NCBI GenBank assembly: GCA_017547065.1
Contig: JAFYRC010000041.1
Location: 1-17,474 of the forward strand
Length of the DNA stretch: 17,474 nt
From: Tidjanibacter sp.
GTDB lineage: Bacteria > Bacteroidota > Bacteroidia > Bacteroidales > Rikenellaceae
Direction: 5' to 3'
Below the pieces are notes generated by a model. That model made no database searches. It was not told where the DNA came from and worked only from the letters and a program-made list of their open reading frames with translations. A program made the position numbers and the translations under genes. The first letter of the stretch is position 1. Each line of letters starts with the position of its first letter. Shown here piece after piece: positions 14,434 to 17,474 of this stretch.

Positions 14434-14721
14434 TCACCCTTGTTTATTGTTCTGCTTTTGCATATAAAGTGTTCTTAAAAACTCTTCTGTGTTAGGTCGA
14501 TTCAAGGCCTCTTTATTTAATGAAAAATTGATACTAAAATCACTGTCGGGTGAGTAAAACACATAGTCATAAAAATCCTTTCTTTCGATAGCTCTCATAT
14601 TGTATTGATGTAAAAAAGAATTTACTGCCTCGCAGTTAATTTCTTCATCTTTGAGTTCGCTTTGACTTACTTTGTATTTTTCAAGCAAGACAAGCATTTG
14701 CTCTAATGTAAATTGCTTCAT
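14434..14721 (-). CDS. Small hypothetical protein, last gene of the lipoprotein operon
   Basis: 95 residues, no family recognised. Predicted soluble: no signal peptide or membrane segment. The N-terminal half looks helical and acidic (MKQFTLEQMLVLLEKYKVSQ, SELKDEEINCEAVNSFLHQY); the middle has aromatic/aspartate-rich text (DFYDYVFYSPDSDFSINF). The ATG at 14721 follows the stop of the preceding gene by one base, so translation is almost certainly coupled. Its DNA is much more AT-rich than the housekeeping genes (for example 18 G/C in bases 14521-14580), as are the neighbour gene and the 3' part of the lipoprotein gene. It is the only gene here ending in TGA. Function unknown; a companion to the lipoprotein's C-terminal region is a guess from position. 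Confidence 0.7.
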   Translation of the reverse strand: MKQFTLEQMLVLLEKYKVSQSELKDEEINCEAVNSFLHQYNMRAIERKDFYDYVFYSPDSDFSINFSLNKEALNRPNTEEFLRTLYMQKQNNKQG

Positions 14722-14722
14722 T

Positions 14723-15034
14723 TTACTCTATATATCTGATTTGTATCTCATCAATTTTAGCAGTGTCTATCTCAATTACTGTGGAATCATTTATACCCAC
14801 TCCATCCATAAATGCCAAGACATTCAGTTGACCATATGAATCTATTTGTGTAGCACAATTCTTAATCAAAGATTCTTTTTTATCTTCATCATTTGGTTCT
14901 ACACTGATAACATAAATCTGGGTGTATGATTTACCTTCTAATTGGATTGGAGTGTTTAATGTCAACCCCAAGCAGTGTCCACGAGTATTACACTCATAAA
15001 AAATATACTCTCTTGAAAATCTATCTGTATTCAT
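14723..15034 (-). CDS. Small hypothetical protein, middle gene of the lipoprotein operon
   Basis: 103 residues from the ATG at 15034; a GTG two codons earlier (15040) is possible. No family recognised. No signal peptide or membrane helix; predicted mixed alpha/beta cytosolic protein with text such as REYIFYECNTRGHCLGLTLN and ESLIKNCATQIDSYGQLNVL. The C-terminus is rich in Ile/Asp/Glu (TVIEIDTAKIDEIQIRYIE). It starts about 20 bases after the lipoprotein stop and its own stop lies one base before the next gene. AT-rich like its two neighbours. The tight packing argues that it is expressed with the lipoprotein; what it does is not visible. Confidence 0.7.
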   Translation of the reverse strand: MNTDRFSREYIFYECNTRGHCLGLTLNTPIQLEGKSYTQIYVISVEPNDEDKKESLIKNCATQIDSYGQLNVLAFMDGVGINDSTVIEIDTAKIDEIQIRYIE

Positions 15035-15054
15035 ATCCACTCTATTATATATTT

Positions 15055-17403
15055 TTACTCAAAATCATATCCAACAATGCGTGATGCATATGATTTCCAT
15101 TTGCTCTTATACAAATCAACTGATTCCATTGGGACATAGATGGTTAAATCATCTGCCGTTCCATAAAAAACATCGCTACCCAATGACGGTGGCGTTGTTG
15201 CTTTACAATATACTTCTCTTAAATATTTGCAATCATAAAAAGCATACGAACCAAGTTGGATTAAGTTTTCTGGAAGTGTAATTTGTTTAAGCGCAGTATT
15301 TGAAAATGCACCATAGTATACCTTTGGAAAGTTTATGTAACTATCATAATTATTTTTGTCTGAATTAGTGGCCTTAACAGTTATAACCTCTCCATTCTCA
15401 ACGATACTTACAGACAGAGGTATTGATATTTGAGTCAGATTTATATCAAAAGTAAATGCCGTGTTAGGAATTTGTTGTAGTCCTGAAAAATACGATAATT
15501 CATTAAATGATGTTATGTAATGATTTCCCCAATATAAAAAACCGACATCTACTGCCTTATACTCATTCATATAATTGTAGCTGATTCTAAATTTGTACAT
15601 ATCAGAGAAAACACCTTCAATAGATGAAATAGATGCGGTTTCATCCAATGTCAATTTATTGTCTTTGTTGGTATCCCAATTAAGTAAGCACAAAGACTCT
15701 ACAACAGAATCTTGAAATTTGACCACATTGTGGTTTTGAACAACTATATTGATGTAATTTGAGTTGATGCAGTTGTTCCCGTCTGACACTTCGATGGTGG
15801 CGCTGGCGGTGGATTTTTCGGCGAAGAACGCATCGCCCAAGTTGGTGCCATCTACCTCGATGGTGATTGTTCCGTTGGTGGCATCAGCCTCGAATGCGGT
15901 GATGGGGAGGTTGATGAACTCCACAGCGCGGGTTTGGGTAGCAACAGCCTTCACCGAGAGTGCGGTTTGCCACACCTTCTCCAAATCTTTGATTGCGCTC
16001 TTGGGCGAGATTTGGAAATCAAGTGTACCTCGTTTGCTGTGGTAGTCGATGGTTGCTTTGCCGTCATCATAGGTGGGGATGTAGGTGATGGACTGAATCT
16101 GCGCCAAGAGTTTCTCGGTGATTTCTTGGAGCTCCTCTACATCCACTTGCAATTGGAGCACATCGCTTTTGAGTTGTACAATATCCGCCTCGGCAGTCTC
16201 CATTCGTGCTTTGCAGTTGGCAATGAGTGCCTCAATGGCAGCGATGTCCGATTTGTCGATGCGCTCGTTGATGGCGGCAATCTCAGCAGCGAGTTCCTCA
16301 CTCATCTCGCCCTTGGCGGTAGCGATTGCCTCGGCAATGGCAACGGTGTATGCCTCGGTGAGTTCTGCTTTCTGCTTGGCAAGTTCACCACGCAGTGCCT
16401 CAATATCCTCGGCGTTCTTGGCAATTGCCTCCTCGATGTCCTTAATCTGTTTCTTAATAGCAGTGATGTCGGTGGTAACACTCGACGAAAGGGCGTTCAC
16501 GAGTGCCTCCAAGTAGGTTTTCTGTGCCGCAAGTTTGCCATCCATCTCGCTCTGCAAGGCGGTGATTTTTGCCTCGGTGCTCACAATGGTAGAGTAGGCG
16601 GTGAGTTGCTCGTTTACCCACTCCTTCATTGAGGTTTCGAGGGCGGAGATTGCTCCCTCCAAAGCGGTGGTGTATGCCTCGGTGAGTTCGTTTTTAGCGG
16701 TGGCGATTGCCGAGGTGTATGCTTCGGTCACTTCCTTGACTGTGTTCTGCAAATCTGTCGAGAGGGTTGCGCAAGCGGTTTCGATATCCTTGGCAATCTT
16801 CTCATTGATGCGAGTTTCGAGGGCAGCGATACTCTCGTTGATACCCTTGATAGTTCCCTCGATGGTGGCAATGGTTGCAACCACCTCGTTGTTCTGCTCC
16901 AAAGTTGCAAAAGTTGCAGTTGCCCAATCCTCGGTTGCTTTCAGTTCGGTATCTACATACTCTTGGAGGGTGGCAATCTTGCCGTCCAACTCCACATCTT
17001 TCGCTTTGAGGGTTTCGAGCACTGCCTTGATAGCATCCAACTCACCATTTACGGTTGCCTTGAACGCCTCCAATTCGCCGAGAATGTTTGCTTTTTCGCT
17101 CGAAATTGTGGAGAGTACCTCGGTTTTCACCTCATCAATTTTGGTGTTGGTGGCAGTGATTTGGGTTTGCAAGTTCTCTGCCTCCGCTTCAAGAGCGGCG
17201 ATATACTCGCCCAACTCCTTGTCGGTGTTGTTGAGCAGGAGAATCGAGTTGTTGATGGAGGTGATTTGCTGACTGATGGTCGCAATCTGGGTGTCCTCTA
17301 TGGCATCAACACGACCTTCGAGTGCATCGAGGCGGTCGTTGATTTCGCCACATCCTGCCAACATTACCAATGTGGCAAGAAGCAAAGAGTGAAGTTTTTT
17401 CAT
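15055..17403 (-). CDS. Surface lipoprotein: long coiled coil, Ig-like segment, EF-hand-like loop, BspA-like leucine-rich repeats
   Basis: 782 residues, probably anchored in the outer membrane. Signal MKKLHSLLLATLVMLAGC with lipobox LAGC, anchor Cys18. Residues about 20-430 are a low-complexity Ala/Glu/Thr/Leu coiled coil (INDRLDALEGRVDAIEDTQI resembles DUF4988-type N-termini). Residues about 435-545 start with IQSITYIPTYDDGKATIDYH and look like an Ig/BACON-like module seen in Alistipes lipoproteins. Residues 577-588 (DTNKDNKLTLDE) fit a 12-residue EF-hand loop. Residues about 595-782 contain irregular BspA-type repeats (SGLQQIPNTAF, NTALKQITLPENLIQLGSYA, FYDCKYLREVYCKATTPPSL) and end with a typical VYVP-like cap (IYVPMESVDLYKSKW). 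Such proteins bind host or dietary ligands. First gene of its operon; two small genes follow. GC-rich 5' part, AT-rich 3' part. Confidence 0.85.
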   Translation of the reverse strand: MKKLHSLLLATLVMLAGCGEINDRLDALEGRVDAIEDTQIATISQQITSINNSILLLNNTDKELGEYIAALEAEAENLQTQITATNTKIDEVKTEVLSTISSEKANILGELEAFKATVNGELDAIKAVLETLKAKDVELDGKIATLQEYVDTELKATEDWATATFATLEQNNEVVATIATIEGTIKGINESIAALETRINEKIAKDIETACATLSTDLQNTVKEVTEAYTSAIATAKNELTEAYTTALEGAISALETSMKEWVNEQLTAYSTIVSTEAKITALQSEMDGKLAAQKTYLEALVNALSSSVTTDITAIKKQIKDIEEAIAKNAEDIEALRGELAKQKAELTEAYTVAIAEAIATAKGEMSEELAAEIAAINERIDKSDIAAIEALIANCKARMETAEADIVQLKSDVLQLQVDVEELQEITEKLLAQIQSITYIPTYDDGKATIDYHSKRGTLDFQISPKSAIKDLEKVWQTALSVKAVATQTRAVEFINLPITAFEADATNGTITIEVDGTNLGDAFFAEKSTASATIEVSDGNNCINSNYINIVVQNHNVVKFQDSVVESLCLLNWDTNKDNKLTLDETASISSIEGVFSDMYKFRISYNYMNEYKAVDVGFLYWGNHYITSFNELSYFSGLQQIPNTAFTFDINLTQISIPLSVSIVENGEVITVKATNSDKNNYDSYINFPKVYYGAFSNTALKQITLPENLIQLGSYAFYDCKYLREVYCKATTPPSLGSDVFYGTADDLTIYVPMESVDLYKSKWKSYASRIVGYDFE
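16345..16734. repeat. Recurring 21-bp unit inside the coiled-coil coding region
   Basis: An identical 21-base stretch beginning GGTGTATGCCTCGGTGAGTT occurs at 16345-16365 and 16669-16689, with a degenerate third copy at 16714-16734. On the coding strand each encodes E-L-T-E-A-Y-T or a near variant, so the coiled coil has grown at least partly by duplication. Confidence 0.7.
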
Positions 17404-17474
17404 GAACGTAAGTTATTTAGTTAATTGTTTCGTTTCCTAAAAACTTACCGTAGCAACTCCTATGCGGTGGGATA

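Larger units (their letters stand above)
14434..15770. other. AT-rich segment spanning two small genes and the 3' third of the lipoprotein gene
   Basis: Base composition changes sharply inside the lipoprotein gene near 15770. Sampled 60-base lines hold 14 G/C at 15481-15540 and 18 G/C at 14521-14580, against 37 G/C at 16261-16320. The segment covers the C-terminal repeat domain and both small downstream genes, as expected if they arrived together. The exact edge is not defined, and no inverted repeats or integrase were seen at it. Confidence 0.6.

Noticed and set aside
15934..17424. Several + strand open frames of 130-230 codons opposite the coiled-coil gene
   Set aside because: They are produced by the repetitive heptad codons on the opposite strand; their translations are low-complexity Ser/Ala/Leu text without signals.
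17404..17474. Promoter for the lipoprotein operon
   Set aside because: A TAAGTTTT stretch on the - strand is close to the -7 consensus but no fitting -33 element is visible, so no promoter is called.

Overview
This window looks like chromosomal DNA of a Bacteroidales bacterium, most likely Rikenellaceae/Alistipes-like. The reasons are close resemblance of the proteins, recalled rather than searched, to Bacteroidales families; two promoters of the Bacteroidetes type (TTTG, 19 bases, TAnnTTTG); weak Shine-Dalgarno signals; and a surface lipoprotein of the coiled-coil plus exchangeable C-terminus type common in Alistipes. No tRNA, rRNA, CRISPR array, transposase or integrase was recognised.

Layout. 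Positions 2-5610 are on the + strand: a 5'-truncated kbl (threonine/glycine catabolism), an Lrp/AsnC regulator, a secreted GH32-type glycosidase whose catalytic Glu position reads Ala, a QueD/PTPS-family enzyme, and glnS behind its own promoter. A strong hairpin at 5654-5685 closes this block, facing the convergent mnmG. Positions 5763-12166 are a - strand block, read from high to low coordinates: pheS, a TPR lipoprotein, an EnvC-like LytM protein, ybeY and mnmG. Positions 12245-14177 are a second - strand operon, an envelope-stress-like module: a large PspC protein, a Pmp3/YqaE gene with an internal UGA, a small PspC protein, a PadR regulator and a 183-residue membrane protein, ended by a strong terminator. 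Positions 14434-17403 are a third - strand operon: a 782-residue lipoprotein (coiled coil, Ig-like segment, EF-hand-like loop, BspA-like repeats) followed by two tightly packed small genes of unknown function.

Three conserved genes carry apparent lesions. glnS lacks about 16-17 conserved residues of its catalytic fold. pheS has UAA at codon 5 of the expected frame. pmp3 has UGA at a position normally holding a Trp or other aromatic residue. Either this strain or assembly carries several defects, or some of them are tolerated or regulatory. Raw-read support is the first check.

The best candidate for something not yet described is the 14434-17403 operon. Its composition changes abruptly inside the lipoprotein gene, and the C-terminal third plus the two small downstream genes form one AT-rich block on a GC-rich scaffold, as if a C-terminal domain cassette had been swapped in with its companion genes. 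Other notable signals are two near-parS 16-mers beside mnmG and dyads overlapping the glnS and pheS promoters.
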